A stretch of 64,000 nucleotides of DNA from CAYGVT01 sp964353355 (GCA_964353355.1 CAYGVT010000070.1:62001-126000); one strand, 5' to 3'; numbered from the stretch's first letter, positions 1 through 10,357 are shown. The notes: generated from the sequence alone by a model not told the origin. Program-made: numbers and translations.

Positions 1-2
1 GC

Positions 3-2057
3 CCCCTTTCGCCCAGTGCCTCCCGACGCGCCAGGCGCGCCACGTGGCCGTTCGCGGTGCTCGCGATGGCCGTGCTCCTCGCCTCCTCCACGGGAGGGGC
101 CGTCGCGCCCCCGGAGAGGTCGCTCGCCACGCGGCTCGCGGGCGTGCTCGGCGCCGGGCCCATCGGGGTCGTCCCCACGGCGGGGGCTGCCTCAGCAAGG
201 CCCTCCGACGCCTCGACATGGTGGGAGCGCACCTCGTTCGACCAGGACCGCGACGGCATGTTCGACCAGCTCGACGCACTCGTGGACTCGGGCTCGCGCG
301 GGCCCGTCGACGTGCTGGTCGACCTGGACCGCTCGCCCACCGAGGTCGACGCCGCCGCGCTCGCCGCGCTGGCGGGCTCCCCTGGCTGGGGCACGTTCCA
401 GGCACTTCGCATCGTCGGGCTCCGCGCGGTGGCGCCCGCGGCGCTGCCCACCCTCTCCCGCGCGCCCCACGTGGTCATGCTCGAGCCGCGCGTGGACGCG
501 GTCCCGCTCATGGACGTGGCGACCCGCGCCCTCAAGGTCCGCGAATCCGACGTCTACGGGACCCAGGTCGCCTGGGAGCTTGGCGTGACCGGCAAGGACG
601 TCAACATCGCCATCATGGACACGGGCGTGGACGACGCGCATCCCGCGCTCACCGGGAGGTACATCGCGGGCGCGGACTTCACCAAGCCAGGGCCCCACAT
701 CATCCGGTGGGTGCGCGACGGCACCTTCAACCCCGACGACCAGGCGGGCCACGGCACCACGTGCGCGGGCATCGCGATGGGGACGGGCGCGCCCGACGGC
801 ACCTACATCGGCGCGGCCCCCGACGCCAACCTCGTCGACCTGCGCATCGGCACGCCCATCGGCTTCTCGCCCGGCGAGGGACCCAACAACTTCTACGACG
901 CGGCGCTGCAGGCCATCGACTGGGCCGCGGAGCACGCCGACGCCTCCTGGGGCTCCGGCCCCCAGGGCATCGACGTCATCTCGCTCTCCTGGGGCATCCC
1001 CTACGACGGCGTCTCTGACGGCTCCGATGCCTACTCGCGCGGGCTCGACCGGTGCGTCGAGCTCGGCATCCAGGTCGCGAACGCGGCGGGCAACGACGGC
1101 CCTGACAACGTGGGCCTCACCGGCATGAGCGCCTCGGGCATGTCGACCATCGTGGCCGCCCTCGACGACCTGGACACGATCCCGCGCGACGACGACATCA
1201 TCGCCGACTACTCGAGCCGTGGCCCGCGCGACGACAACGGCGACGGCTACCCCTACGACGAGCTCAAGCCCGACGTGTCCGCCCCCGGCACGCACATCAA
1301 GGGCGTCGTGTTCGACCGCACAGGCGACGGGTCCGGCGGCGGCTATGGCGACCGCGGCTCGGGCACGTCCTACGCGTGCCCATACGTGGCCGGCGTGTCC
1401 GCGCTGCTCATCGAGGCCAACCCCGAGATGTCGCCCATCCTCATCCGCGAGGTCCTGCGCGCCACCGCCGAGCGGCGCGGCGAGCCCGAGTACCCGGAGC
1501 TCGACCCCTACTGGAGCCGCGAGTTCGGCTGGGGCATGGTGGACGCCTACAACGCCACTTGGGTGGCGCTGGAGATCGACGACGTGGCTGCCATCGACGT
1601 GGAGCTCCAGGCGTACGCGTCCACGGTATCGGGAGGCACGGCAGAGGACCCCATCGTCCAGGTCGACGGCGTCGCCTGGGCGCGCGTGGGCACGGTCGTG
1701 TCGGTGGAGTGGCGCGTGGACGACGGGGCGTGGGAGCGGACGGACCTGGCCGCCGACGGCACCTGGCGGGTGCGGCTCGCGCCGCACGAGATGGGCGAGG
1801 GCGAGCACGTGTTCGAGGCCCGCGCGGTGGGCGAGGACGGGCTCGTCTCGGTCTGGCGCCCCGTGCGGCTCGTGGTGACCAAGGAGGCCGCCCAGACCGC
1901 CGAGCCCTCGGCGGGCGGCCTCGGCTGGTGGGTCGCGGGCGCGGCGGTGGTCGGCGTGGCCACCGTCGTGGTGCTGCGCAAGCGGCCACAGCTCGTCTCG
2001 GGCGTGATGGACCGTGCGCGGAGGGCCCTGCGCCTCAGGCGCCCCGCGCCCGCGTGA
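3..2057 (+). CDS. Subtilisin-like serine protease (S8), membrane-anchored, 5' partial
   Basis: Exported peptidase S8. The reading frame is open to the left edge. The first in-frame start visible is GTG at 57, but the codons before it encode an Arg-rich stretch (RRARRATWPF) running straight into the hydrophobic segment AVLAMAVLLA, so the signal peptide, and probably the start, lies at or before the window edge. Numbering from GTG 57, the triad is Asp188 (IMDTGVDDAHP), His232 (GHGTTCAG) and Ser438 (GTSYACPYVAG), all in family context. After the protease domain comes a beta-rich domain (about 520-610), then a membrane segment near residue 625-645 (GWWVAGAAVVGVATVVV) and a short basic tail. Topology therefore puts the protease outside the cell, tethered to the membrane. 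Substrate unknown. It is convergent with the next gene, 21 nt between stops. Confidence 0.93.
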   Translation, partial: PLSPSASRRARRATWPFAVLAMAVLLASSTGGAVAPPERSLATRLAGVLGAGPIGVVPTAGAASARPSDASTWWERTSFDQDRDGMFDQLDALVDSGSRGPVDVLVDLDRSPTEVDAAALAALAGSPGWGTFQALRIVGLRAVAPAALPTLSRAPHVVMLEPRVDAVPLMDVATRALKVRESDVYGTQVAWELGVTGKDVNIAIMDTGVDDAHPALTGRYIAGADFTKPGPHIIRWVRDGTFNPDDQAGHGTTCAGIAMGTGAPDGTYIGAAPDANLVDLRIGTPIGFSPGEGPNNFYDAALQAIDWAAEHADASWGSGPQGIDVISLSWGIPYDGVSDGSDAYSRGLDRCVELGIQVANAAGNDGPDNVGLTGMSASGMSTIVAALDDLDTIPRDDDIIADYSSRGPRDDNGDGYPYDELKPDVSAPGTHIKGVVFDRTGDGSGGGYGDRGSGTSYACPYVAGVSALLIEANPEMSPILIREVLRATAERRGEPEYPELDPYWSREFGWGMVDAYNATWVALEIDDVAAIDVELQAYASTVSGGTAEDPIVQVDGVAWARVGTVVSVEWRVDDGAWERTDLAADGTWRVRLAPHEMGEGEHVFEARAVGEDGLVSVWRPVRLVVTKEAAQTAEPSAGGLGWWVAGAAVVGVATVVVLRKRPQLVSGVMDRARRALRLRRPAPA

Positions 2058-2078
2058 GACGGAGACCCGCGGTGGGGT

Positions 2079-3068
2079 TCATTTCGGTGCTCCAGTTCGG
2101 CCTCTGCCACCAACGGGCGGAGGGCCACTTCCCTTGGCCTTCCGTGCCACCCCGTACCGCCAGAAGAGCAGGTAGACACCCAAGACGGTGAGCAGCACGA
2201 CCGTCGCGACCGCCATCACGATGGAGAGAAAACCCATTGCCGCCACCCGCTCGAGGGCCGGGGGGTAGCGCAGCGTCGTGATGGCGTTCTGCTCGTAGTC
2301 GATGCTCGCGTTGCGCGCACCTTGCGAATCCACGCGGACCTCTATGGTACAGGTCTCGCCATCCTGGGTGTCGAGGTCACTCATGATGAGGTACCGGATG
2401 GTCGTGTTGACGCTGCCTCGGGACGGGACCGAGAGGGGACCCTCGGGCTCGATGCGGTCGACCATATCGCCATCGAGGACGGAGGCCGATACCTCGAAGA
2501 CGTCCGGGCCGTTCCCCCCGTTGATAATGAACAGCCGTTGCGTGACCCATCCGTTGGGCCTAACATCGACCTCCGCACCGTCGACGAATCGAAGCCCTAT
2601 CAAGTAGTACTGCTCCACAGTGAGGTTGAACTGTGCCTCGGCCATCGCGGTCGTTCGGTTGTGCGTCGCATTTGCGATGATGGTGCAACTGTAGGTGCCT
2701 GCCTCGGTGAGGGAGGGGACGATCACGAGCACTTTGAACGTTCTGGCCACGTGCTCCGTGCCCCAGAACTGGAGTGTTTCGGGGGCAATGTCAATATGCC
2801 AGGGGGCGACTGCCTCGAGGTGGACCTCCACACAGTCCTCTTCCCCTATATCGGCGCTGGCGTTGACCCAACCATTGAACTGGACGGGCCTGTTCGACCA
2901 ATGCTCGACCCTCGATGTTACGTTGTCATCCTCGAGCCAGAGTTGCACCTCGAGTTCCTCGCCGGACGCGGCGTCGTCGCCTCCCGCGAGGGCACTCACG
3001 GTCACCCAGGCGACCCCGGCGATGACCGCCATCAGGACGATGGCGCGCACGCACCCCGGGCCTGACAT
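2079..3068 (-). CDS. Exported membrane-anchored protein with Ig-like domains, unknown function
   Basis: 329 residues. An N-terminal hydrophobic segment (CVRAIVLMAVIAGVAWVTV) acts as signal peptide or anchor; two beta-rich regions follow (about 38-140 and 150-265) that look like the Ig-like folds found in archaeal surface proteins (for example the pattern INGGNGPDVFEVS, typical of NEW3/CARDB-type domains). Several N-X-S/T sequons fit an extracellular location. A second hydrophobic helix lies near 278-303, followed by a short basic Gly/Pro-rich cytoplasmic tail. The base composition is less GC-rich than in the neighbours. No enzyme motif is visible. It has its own promoter 37 nt upstream and is divergent from proS. 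Confidence 0.8.
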   Translation of the reverse strand: MSGPGCVRAIVLMAVIAGVAWVTVSALAGGDDAASGEELEVQLWLEDDNVTSRVEHWSNRPVQFNGWVNASADIGEEDCVEVHLEAVAPWHIDIAPETLQFWGTEHVARTFKVLVIVPSLTEAGTYSCTIIANATHNRTTAMAEAQFNLTVEQYYLIGLRFVDGAEVDVRPNGWVTQRLFIINGGNGPDVFEVSASVLDGDMVDRIEPEGPLSVPSRGSVNTTIRYLIMSDLDTQDGETCTIEVRVDSQGARNASIDYEQNAITTLRYPPALERVAAMGFLSIVMAVATVVLLTVLGVYLLFWRYGVARKAKGSGPPPVGGRGRTGAPK

Positions 3069-3202
3069 CCGACCCTCACCACGTCAATTGTCGGTCCCCC
3101 GTTATATGGCTTCCCCGTCTGGACGGGGTCCGGGGCCGTCCTGAGGGCCTCCGCGCCGGCCATCAAAATGCTCATATAACCCCCTCGCCGTGGGGGCGTC
3201 CG
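3069..3202. promoter_or_regulatory. Divergent promoters of the 2079-3068 gene and proS
   Basis: A TATA box (ATATAA) at 3174-3179 on the + strand is centred about 26 nt before the first ATG of proS (3203), giving a leaderless transcript. On the - strand ATATAA at 3102-3107 lies about 36 nt before the start at 3068, leaving a leader of about 10 nt. Confidence 0.6.
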
Positions 3203-4618
3203 ATGTGCCCAAGGATGAGCGAGGAGCAGTTCTCCGAGTGGTACAACCAGCTCATCGAGGACGCCGCCCTCTCGGACAAGCGCTACCCCGTGAAGGGCAT
3301 GAACGTGTGGACGCCCCACGGGTGGAAGGTCATGATGGCCATCGACGCGCTCATCCGCGCGGAGATGGAGCGGACGAACCACGACGAGGTGTGCTTCCCC
3401 GTGCTCATCCCCGCCACCGAGTTCGAGAAGGAGGCGCAGCACATCAAGGGGTTCTCGTCCGAGGTCTTCTGGGTGACCAAGGCCGGCGACAACGTGCTCG
3501 ACGTGCCGCTCGCCATGCGCCCCACGTCGGAGACCGCGATGTACCCCATGTTCAAGCTGTGGGTGCGGTCCCACGCGGACCTCCCGCTCAAGACGTTCCA
3601 GATCGTAAAGGTCTATCGCTACGACACCAAGATGACCCGTAGCTTCATCCGGGTCCGCGAGATACACTTCTTCGAGGCCCACACCTGCCACGCGACTTTC
3701 GAGGACGCCGAGGCGCAGATACGGGAGGACCTGGACATCTGGGCGCGCCTCTCCAAGGACCTGGCGCTGCCATACCTCACGGCCAAGCGGCCCGACTGGG
3801 ACAAGTTCCCGGGCGCGTTCTACACCATCGGCTTCGACGTGCTCACGCCCTCCGGCAAGGCCATGCAGATGTCCTCGGTGCACCAGTACAAGACCAACTT
3901 CGCCAAGGCCTACGACATCCAGTACGAGGACGAGAAGGGCGAGCGCACCCACGTCCACCAGACGACCTACGGCATGTCCGAGCGGCTCCTGGGGGCCATC
4001 ATCGCCGTCCACGGGGACGACAAGGGCGTCGTCCTGCCGCCGGCCATCGCGCCCTTCCAGGTCGTCGTGGTGCCCATCCAGGCCAAGGGCCAGACGCAGG
4101 AGGTGCTGGACGCGGCCAAGGCGCTCGCGGACGAGCTGGATGCCGAGGGGCTGCGGGTGCACTTGGACCTGCGCGACCTGCGGCCGGGCGACAAGTTCTA
4201 CCACTGGGAGAAGCGCGGCGTGCCCCTCAGGCTCGAGCTGGGCCCCAGGGACATGAAGCACGGCCAGGTCACGGTGGCGGTCCGGGACCTGCCCGAGCGC
4301 ACCTCCTTCAGGCGCGACGAGGTCGTGGCAAAGGTACAGGAGGCGCTCGCCGACATGCAGTGGCGCATGTACGAGCGCGCCGAGAAGGACCTGTTGGCGC
4401 GCGTGCACGACCTGCCCGACATCCCCGCGGGGTTCGAGCTGGAGGACGTCGCGCGCGTTGGCTGGTGCGGCGAGATGGACTGCGCCACGCAGATGGAGGT
4501 CCCCCTCGAGGCCAAGTTCCTGGGCGAGGACCTCGACATGCGACGGCCCCCGCTCGAGCGGTGCACCCAGTGCGGCGCCAAGGCCGTCAAGACGATGTAC
4601 GTGTCCAAGACGGCGTGA
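3203..4618 (+). CDS. proS: Prolyl-tRNA synthetase, archaeal/eukaryotic type
   Basis: Charges tRNA-Pro with proline in the cytoplasm. 471 residues, the length of the archaeal class II ProRS without the bacterial editing insertion. Visible class II signatures: RPTSETAMYPMF, the motif-2 region VYRYDTKMTRSFIRVREIHFFEAHT, and the LLGAIIAVHGDD region; the anticodon-binding domain follows (about 275-370), then the C-terminal zinc-binding module with Cys pairs (GWCGEMDCA ... ERCTQCG). The last residues are SKTA, not the C-terminal Tyr common in this family. The TATA box at 3174-3179 favours ATG 3203 as a leaderless start; ATG 3215 (MSEEQF) is the alternative and would remove four residues. Confidence 0.96.
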   Translation: MCPRMSEEQFSEWYNQLIEDAALSDKRYPVKGMNVWTPHGWKVMMAIDALIRAEMERTNHDEVCFPVLIPATEFEKEAQHIKGFSSEVFWVTKAGDNVLDVPLAMRPTSETAMYPMFKLWVRSHADLPLKTFQIVKVYRYDTKMTRSFIRVREIHFFEAHTCHATFEDAEAQIREDLDIWARLSKDLALPYLTAKRPDWDKFPGAFYTIGFDVLTPSGKAMQMSSVHQYKTNFAKAYDIQYEDEKGERTHVHQTTYGMSERLLGAIIAVHGDDKGVVLPPAIAPFQVVVVPIQAKGQTQEVLDAAKALADELDAEGLRVHLDLRDLRPGDKFYHWEKRGVPLRLELGPRDMKHGQVTVAVRDLPERTSFRRDEVVAKVQEALADMQWRMYERAEKDLLARVHDLPDIPAGFELEDVARVGWCGEMDCATQMEVPLEAKFLGEDLDMRRPPLERCTQCGAKAVKTMYVSKTA

Positions 4619-4707
4619 GCGGGACCCGCGGACGACCCCGGACTGCGAACGCGGAGCGTTCGCGATAACTGGAATGGGCTGGGGCCACGCCATCGCGGGC
4701 GGCCAGC

Positions 4708-4929
4708 TCACTCATCGGTGGCCTGCTTCCCGAGCACGGTGTAGAGGAGCGTGCCCACCAGGCCGAAGCCGATGAGCAGGACCGAGATGGTGTACACCGC
4801 CAGGTCGGTCCAGGCGTTGAAGAGCGCGCTCCAAATGAAGTAGAATGCGACGCCCACCGCCAGGAGGAACATGTAAAACACCCGCGGTATGACCGTGGGT
4901 ACCTCCAGGACCGCCTCTTCCTCTGCCAT
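4708..4929 (-). CDS. Small two-helix membrane protein, unknown
   Basis: 73 residues with two predicted membrane helices (VFYMFLLAVGVAFYFIWSAL and LAVYTISVLLIGFGLVGTLLY) and acidic N-terminus MAEEEAVLEV. It lies on the - strand after pheS (95 nt downstream) and converges with proS, but has its own TATA box, so it may be transcribed separately. Family not recognised. Confidence 0.75.
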   Translation of the reverse strand: MAEEEAVLEVPTVIPRVFYMFLLAVGVAFYFIWSALFNAWTDLAVYTISVLLIGFGLVGTLLYTVLGKQATDE

Positions 4930-4952
4930 CCTGCCGGCGCATGGGCTGGGGG

Positions 4953-4962
4953 AAGATAAACC
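4953..4962 (-). promoter_or_regulatory. TATA box of the 4708-4929 gene
   Basis: GGTTTATCTT on the - strand, centred about 28 nt before the ATG at 4929, fits leaderless transcription. Confidence 0.5.
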
Positions 4963-5024
4963 TTTTGGGCCTAAGTTTCACACCATGCCAGGCATCGCGG
5001 GTCGGGCCAGCGGGGGCGGGGGGC

Positions 5025-6563
5025 TCAGCCAAGAGGCCGCGTGCGCAGCCATCCGAGGTCGGTCTCGTAGAGCTGCCTGATGTCGTCGAGCCCGTACATG
5101 ACCATGGCGATGCGCTCGAGGCCCTGCCCCCAGGCGAGCACGGGGTGCTTGACCCCGAACGGGGCCGTCACCTCGGGCCTGAACACCCCGGAGCCGCCCA
5201 TCTCGAGCCACTTGCCCCTGAACAGGACCTCGACCTCCATGGAGGGCTCGGTGTAGGGGAAGTAGCCCGGCCGCACACGGATGTCCTCGAACCCGAGGCG
5301 CGTGTAGAACTCGCGCATCACGCCCACGAGCATCGCGAACGACGCGCGCTCCTCCATCACGATGCCCTCTATCTGGTGGAACTCGGGCAGGTGAGAGTAG
5401 TCGATGGCCTCGCGGCGGAAGCACCGCCCGAGCGAGAAGACCTTCACCGGGGGGTCCGGGTGCGAGCTTAGGTGACGGATGGTGAGGACGGTGGTGTGAG
5501 TGCGCAGCAGGGCGCGCCTGGCCTCCGCCTCCGAGTAGGTGCCGCCCCAGCCGCGGGAGCCGGTGTCGCCGCCGTCGAGGTGGATGCGCCGGACCTTGCC
5601 CATGAGCTCGGGGTCGACGTCCAGCTCGGCCGGCTCGCTGAGGTAGAGCGTGTCTTGCAAATCGCGCGCGGGGTGGTCCTGGGGTGTGAAAAGCACGTCC
5701 ATGTCCCAGAACGCGGGCTCGACGAAGTCCCCGGCGATCTCCGTGAAGCCCATCTGCTTGAACACCGACCGCACGCGCTCCAGCACCTCGCGCACGGGGT
5801 GGGACCGGCCTCCGTGGACCGCGGGCGCGTAGGCGCCCACGTCGTAGGGCCGCAGCTCGACCTCGCGCCACCGGCCGGTCTTGAGCATCTGGGGCGTGAG
5901 CTGGGCGACCTCCTCGCGCACCTCGATGCCGAGCGCGAGGACCTCTCGGCCGGTCGCGGTGAGGTGGAGCGTGCGCCGGACCTCCTCGCGCACCCTGACG
6001 ATCGCCTTGCGTCCCTTGAGGGGCGCGTAGGCCCTGTCGTCGACCCCGTCCAGGGGCAGCCCGCGGTCGCCCGCGATGACGATGTCCTTGACGAGCCTCT
6101 CGTCGGGCGCGGGCCCTGTCGAGGCCGCCGCGTCTCCCTCGGGGGTGAGCTCGAGCACGACCTCCTCGCCCGCGCGGCGCACCTCGGCCCAGCCCCTCCT
6201 CTTGAGCAGGCCCATCGCGACGCCGACCTCGTCCTTGCCCATGCTGGCGGCGCTCGCGAGGTCGCCCACGGACATCATGCCCGTGCCCGCGAGGGCGGTG
6301 AGCGCCCGCCTCTCGGGGAGCCCCCTCTCGGCCGCGTCAATGGCCTCGGGCCCTGGCGCCAGGAAGCGGTCGATGCGCTCGCCGATGCGCACCAGCCCCT
6401 TGCTGGCGAGCCATGAGGCCGCGTTCATGACCTCGACGAGCTCGGCGAGGCCCGCGGCGCGCTGGACGTCCTCGACCATCGCGCCGTCGTGGTGGGCGAG
6501 CGCGAGCAGGACGCGCCGCTCGCTCGCCGAGAGCTTCTGCGCGACGTCCTCCGCAACTCCCAC
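5025..6563 (-). CDS. pheS: Phenylalanyl-tRNA synthetase alpha subunit
   Basis: Catalytic alpha subunit of the (alpha-beta)2 PheRS. 512 residues from GTG 6563, typical for the long archaeal form. The N-terminal ~230 residues hold winged-helix modules that contact tRNA; the class II core follows, with motif 2 (FSLGRCFRREAIDYSHLPEF) and motif 3 (LAWGQGLERIAMVMYG). GTG 6563 was chosen because a GGAGG sequence sits 7 nt upstream; GTG 6572 in the same frame overlaps that Shine-Dalgarno. A longer open frame exists upstream but is the antisense-frame shadow of aspS. The beta subunit gene pheT, commonly adjacent in archaea, is not in this window. Confidence 0.95.
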   Translation of the reverse strand: MGVAEDVAQKLSASERRVLLALAHHDGAMVEDVQRAAGLAELVEVMNAASWLASKGLVRIGERIDRFLAPGPEAIDAAERGLPERRALTALAGTGMMSVGDLASAASMGKDEVGVAMGLLKRRGWAEVRRAGEEVVLELTPEGDAAASTGPAPDERLVKDIVIAGDRGLPLDGVDDRAYAPLKGRKAIVRVREEVRRTLHLTATGREVLALGIEVREEVAQLTPQMLKTGRWREVELRPYDVGAYAPAVHGGRSHPVREVLERVRSVFKQMGFTEIAGDFVEPAFWDMDVLFTPQDHPARDLQDTLYLSEPAELDVDPELMGKVRRIHLDGGDTGSRGWGGTYSEAEARRALLRTHTTVLTIRHLSSHPDPPVKVFSLGRCFRREAIDYSHLPEFHQIEGIVMEERASFAMLVGVMREFYTRLGFEDIRVRPGYFPYTEPSMEVEVLFRGKWLEMGGSGVFRPEVTAPFGVKHPVLAWGQGLERIAMVMYGLDDIRQLYETDLGWLRTRPLG

Positions 6564-6605
6564 CGTTCCCACCTCCTCTCCTGGTGCGCGCGATTGTCCG
6601 AGCGC

Positions 6606-6615
6606 GATAAAAAGC
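6606..6615 (-). promoter_or_regulatory. TATA box of pheS
   Basis: GCTTTTTATC on the - strand between aspS and pheS, about 45 nt before GTG 6563. It predicts a leader of roughly 20 nt, which holds the Shine-Dalgarno GGAGG. Confidence 0.5.
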
Positions 6616-6619
6616 CTTC

Positions 6620-7957
<1,338 letters not shown>

Positions 7958-8054
7958 GGGGATGACCGGATGGGCAAAGGCCTGCCCGGTATAAACCCTT
8001 TCGGACGGAATCCGGGGGGCCCGCCCCCCCGCCAGGGATGGGACGTGGCCGCGC

Positions 8055-8318
8055 TCAGGGCCGGGTCCGCTGGCCCCGTCCCCGGATGGCCGCGGACAGA
8101 ATCTTCCTCACGCGGACGCTCTCGATGTAGCTCTCCGAGAGCCGGCGGGCCGTCTCCTCGTCCATCCCACCGGAGACGAGCTGCCGACGGAACCGCCTCT
8201 CGGCGCGCTGCGCCTTCTTCTTGGCCTTCAGGACGGCCCAGCCGACCCGCATGAGGGCCATCAGGCCCGCGGTGGTGCCCACGGCGACCCATCTGATGAC
8301 ATCGTTCCTGTTGGGCAT
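8055..8318 (-). CDS. Small basic protein with one membrane helix, unknown
   Basis: 87 residues: an N-terminal hydrophobic segment (VIRWVAVGTTAGLMALMRVGWAVL cut across residues 7-30) followed by a highly basic amphipathic region (KAKKKAQRAERRFRRQ) and an Arg-rich end. A GGTGAGGTC Shine-Dalgarno precedes the ATG. It lies 33 nt downstream of the 8352-8690 gene on the same strand, so the two are probably co-transcribed. Family not recognised. Confidence 0.65.
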   Translation of the reverse strand: MPNRNDVIRWVAVGTTAGLMALMRVGWAVLKAKKKAQRAERRFRRQLVSGGMDEETARRLSESYIESVRVRKILSAAIRGRGQRTRP

Positions 8319-8351
8319 GACCTCACCGGAGTGGTGCCTCGAGGGGGACCG

Positions 8352-8690
8352 TCAGTGCTCGTGACCGTGGCCGTGCAGGTGCTCGCCGGGCTTTCGCTCC
8401 CCGATGACCTTCGCAAGCGATGCGAGGGGGCTCAGGGAGCTCATGTATCGCTGCGTGAGCTCGAACGCCTGCTCGGGCGCCATGCCCGCCTCGATCATCG
8501 ACTTGTAGAAGTGCGCTACTGCCGCGCCGTACTTCTCCGCGTTCTCCTTGCTGTAGAGCACGTCCGTGAGGCTGCCGAGCAGCTCTGGTATCTTCTCCGA
8601 CACCGCGCCGATGAGCTCAGCGACCTGGTCGGGGCCCCACTGCTTCGCCATATCCTTGCCGAAGTCCTCGTCGCGCTCGCCGTTCGTCAT
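8352..8690 (-). CDS. Small helical protein with His-rich tail, unknown
   Basis: 112 residues from ATG 8690 (MTNGERDEDF), which has GAGGTG 6-7 nt upstream; an in-frame GTG at 8699 would overlap that site. Mostly helical (AELIGAVSEKIPELLGSL, AVAHFYKSMIEAG), no membrane segment, ending in the metal-binding-looking tail GEHLHGHGHEH. The tail could bind Ni, Zn or Cu, but no metal-chaperone domain is recognisable. Likely first gene of a two-gene operon with the basic membrane protein downstream. Confidence 0.65.
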   Translation of the reverse strand: MTNGERDEDFGKDMAKQWGPDQVAELIGAVSEKIPELLGSLTDVLYSKENAEKYGAAVAHFYKSMIEAGMAPEQAFELTQRYMSSLSPLASLAKVIGERKPGEHLHGHGHEH

Positions 8691-8717
8691 TTTCCACACC
8701 TCGTCTTTGTCCTGTCG

Positions 8718-8737
8718 GGGCGGGGTCGTCCCCGCCC
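8718..8737. promoter_or_regulatory. Perfect 8-bp GC hairpin in the leader of the 8352-8690 gene
   Basis: GGGCGGGG, loop TCGT, then CCCCGCCC: a perfect inverted repeat in the gap between the winged-helix gene (its stop at 8792) and the start at 8690. It could be a leader hairpin or a terminator of the upstream gene on the - strand; no T-run follows. Confidence 0.4.
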
Positions 8738-8791
8738 GCCTTGGGATTTACAAGGGCGGTCATGGTATATGAGGGCGGTGGCCAATTGTGG

Positions 8792-9268
8792 TCACCGGCG
8801 CAGGCCCAGCAGACGGTACCACCTCTCGACGACCGCGTCCGAGATGCGGTACCTGCTCACCACCGAATCGCCCTCCCTCACGGCGATGCCGGCCTCCACA
8901 AGCGATTGGAGGCGCTCGCGCACGACCGTCCGGGAGGCGGTGCCGCGCCGCGCGCGCAGCCTGTCCGTCACCTCGGACACGTTGAGCCCGCCCTGGTCGA
9001 ACAGCACGCGCACGACCTCGACGGAGATGGGGTCCTTGAGCTCCGGCAGCACGGCCTCCGGCGAGATGACGCCGTTGCGCTGGTAGAGCTCGAGGAGGCG
9101 GAAGTAGTTGCCCGCGACGTCGCGCATGCGCTCGAGCTGGTCGACGGCGTCGACGATGGGCGCGCCCACCCGGGAGAGCGTCGCCTGGAGGGCGTCCACC
9201 TGCTCGCGCAGGCGTCGGACCTCCGACTGCAGCTCTGCGACGGCCTCCTCCTCGGGACCCTCGCCCAT
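8792..9268 (-). CDS. Winged-helix transcription regulator with N-terminal coiled coil
   Basis: 158 residues. Residues 5-45 form a coiled coil (AELQSEVRRLREQVDALQATL) likely used for dimerisation; residues about 80-155 form a winged helix-turn-helix (VVRVLFDQGGLNVSEVTDRL, then RTVVRERLQSLVEAGIAVREGDSVVSRYRIS). A TATA box sits 27 nt before the ATG, so the message is leaderless. The target is not evident; its neighbours are the FKBP gene upstream and the small His-tail gene downstream. Confidence 0.8.
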   Translation of the reverse strand: MGEGPEEEAVAELQSEVRRLREQVDALQATLSRVGAPIVDAVDQLERMRDVAGNYFRLLELYQRNGVISPEAVLPELKDPISVEVVRVLFDQGGLNVSEVTDRLRARRGTASRTVVRERLQSLVEAGIAVREGDSVVSRYRISDAVVERWYRLLGLRR

Positions 9269-9290
9269 GCGTGCGCGATGGTGAGGGGGG

Positions 9291-9300
9291 GATTATTAAG
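9291..9300 (-). promoter_or_regulatory. TATA box of the winged-helix regulator
   Basis: CTTAATAATC on the - strand, about 27 nt before ATG 9268; no room for a leader. Confidence 0.55.
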
Positions 9301-9371
9301 TTTCCCTGGTGTGGGGGCTCGAGGTGGCATACATCCGGGCCCGCCGTGGGGCGCCAGCGCGCGACCGGGGC

Positions 9372-10163
9372 TCACTCGCCCGAGGGCTCATCGGGCTTCT
9401 TGGGCACGGACTCGTCCACGTGCTCGAGCTCCGCGCCCTCCTTGGCCTTGCCCTCGGCCGGGGCCTCCTCCTTCTTCTCGGGCTCGGCCTCCTTCTTGAC
9501 GTAGACCTCGCGGAAGACCACGGTCTTCAACCCGGCCTGCTCGCGCAAGTCGCCGACCAGGCGCAGCTTGCTGAGCGTCCAGTTGGGGTCGTACTTGCAC
9601 AAGTCGGGGAGCGTGACCGTGAGCGCGTCCGGGGCGTCGAACATGAGCTGGAACTCGTCCTCGCGGCCGTAGCCCATCGCGATGATGGCGCGCACGCGGG
9701 CCTCGGGGGTGCCGGCCTTGCCGACGACCTTGAAGCGGTACTTCAGGGTCTTGCCCGCGAGGCGGTGGTTGAAGTCGACGCGGATGCGGCCCGTGAACAT
9801 GCCGGAGATGTAGCCCTGCCGGTTGTTGATGACGACGGACTTGCCGGGGGCAGGCTCGATGCGCAGCCGTGCGAGCTTCATCTCGGAGAAGGTCTCGACC
9901 TCCTCGGGGTTGTACGCACCGTAGGCCTTCTCGGGGGGGATGACGACCTCGTAGTCTCTGTCCATCTCGGCCTTGAGCAGCTCCTCCTCGAGGCCAGGGA
10001 TGAGGCGACCAGCGCCCACGATGGTGTTGATGGGACCGTACTTCTTCTCCTCGTCGTGGGCCTTCTCCGTCTTCGCCAGCTCCTCGTTCGTGGTGTCGAA
10101 CAGCTCCTTGGTGCCAGCGATCCAGCCATCGTACTCGAGCTGGATGATGTCTCCCTTCTCCAT
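9372..10163 (-). CDS. FKBP-type peptidyl-prolyl cis-trans isomerase, long archaeal (SlyD-like) form
   Basis: 263 residues from ATG 10163 (MEKGDIIQLEYDGWI). FKBP fold with IF-type chaperone insertion: signature segments GRLIPGLEEELLKAEMDRDYEVVIPPEKAYG and the 'flap' region DFNHRLAGKTLKYRFKV (shown here in two pieces of one domain). The C-terminal half (about 150-225) resembles the extra domain of 26-29 kDa archaeal FKBPs, and the last 40 residues are a Glu/Lys-rich tail. GGAGG lies about 8 nt before this ATG and a TATA-like GGTAATATAC at 10217-10226, so upstream in-frame ATGs are not the start. Acts as cytoplasmic folding helper and prolyl isomerase. Confidence 0.92.
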   Translation of the reverse strand: MEKGDIIQLEYDGWIAGTKELFDTTNEELAKTEKAHDEEKKYGPINTIVGAGRLIPGLEEELLKAEMDRDYEVVIPPEKAYGAYNPEEVETFSEMKLARLRIEPAPGKSVVINNRQGYISGMFTGRIRVDFNHRLAGKTLKYRFKVVGKAGTPEARVRAIIAMGYGREDEFQLMFDAPDALTVTLPDLCKYDPNWTLSKLRLVGDLREQAGLKTVVFREVYVKKEAEPEKKEEAPAEGKAKEGAELEHVDESVPKKPDEPSGE

Positions 10164-10357
10164 GACAGGTCCTCCAGGGCCGCCTGGGGCGGCAAGTCGG
10201 GCGTACAGGGCGGGGGGTATATTACCTTTTGGCAACCCGTGGCGGGACGCCTGGTGCCCCGCGCGGCCTGGCATGTCGGTATGGGGGGCGGGGCGCCTTA
10301 CCGGGGAAACGTATTTGCGGGCCCTGTCGGATACGTAACTTCCCGGGTGGTTACCGC

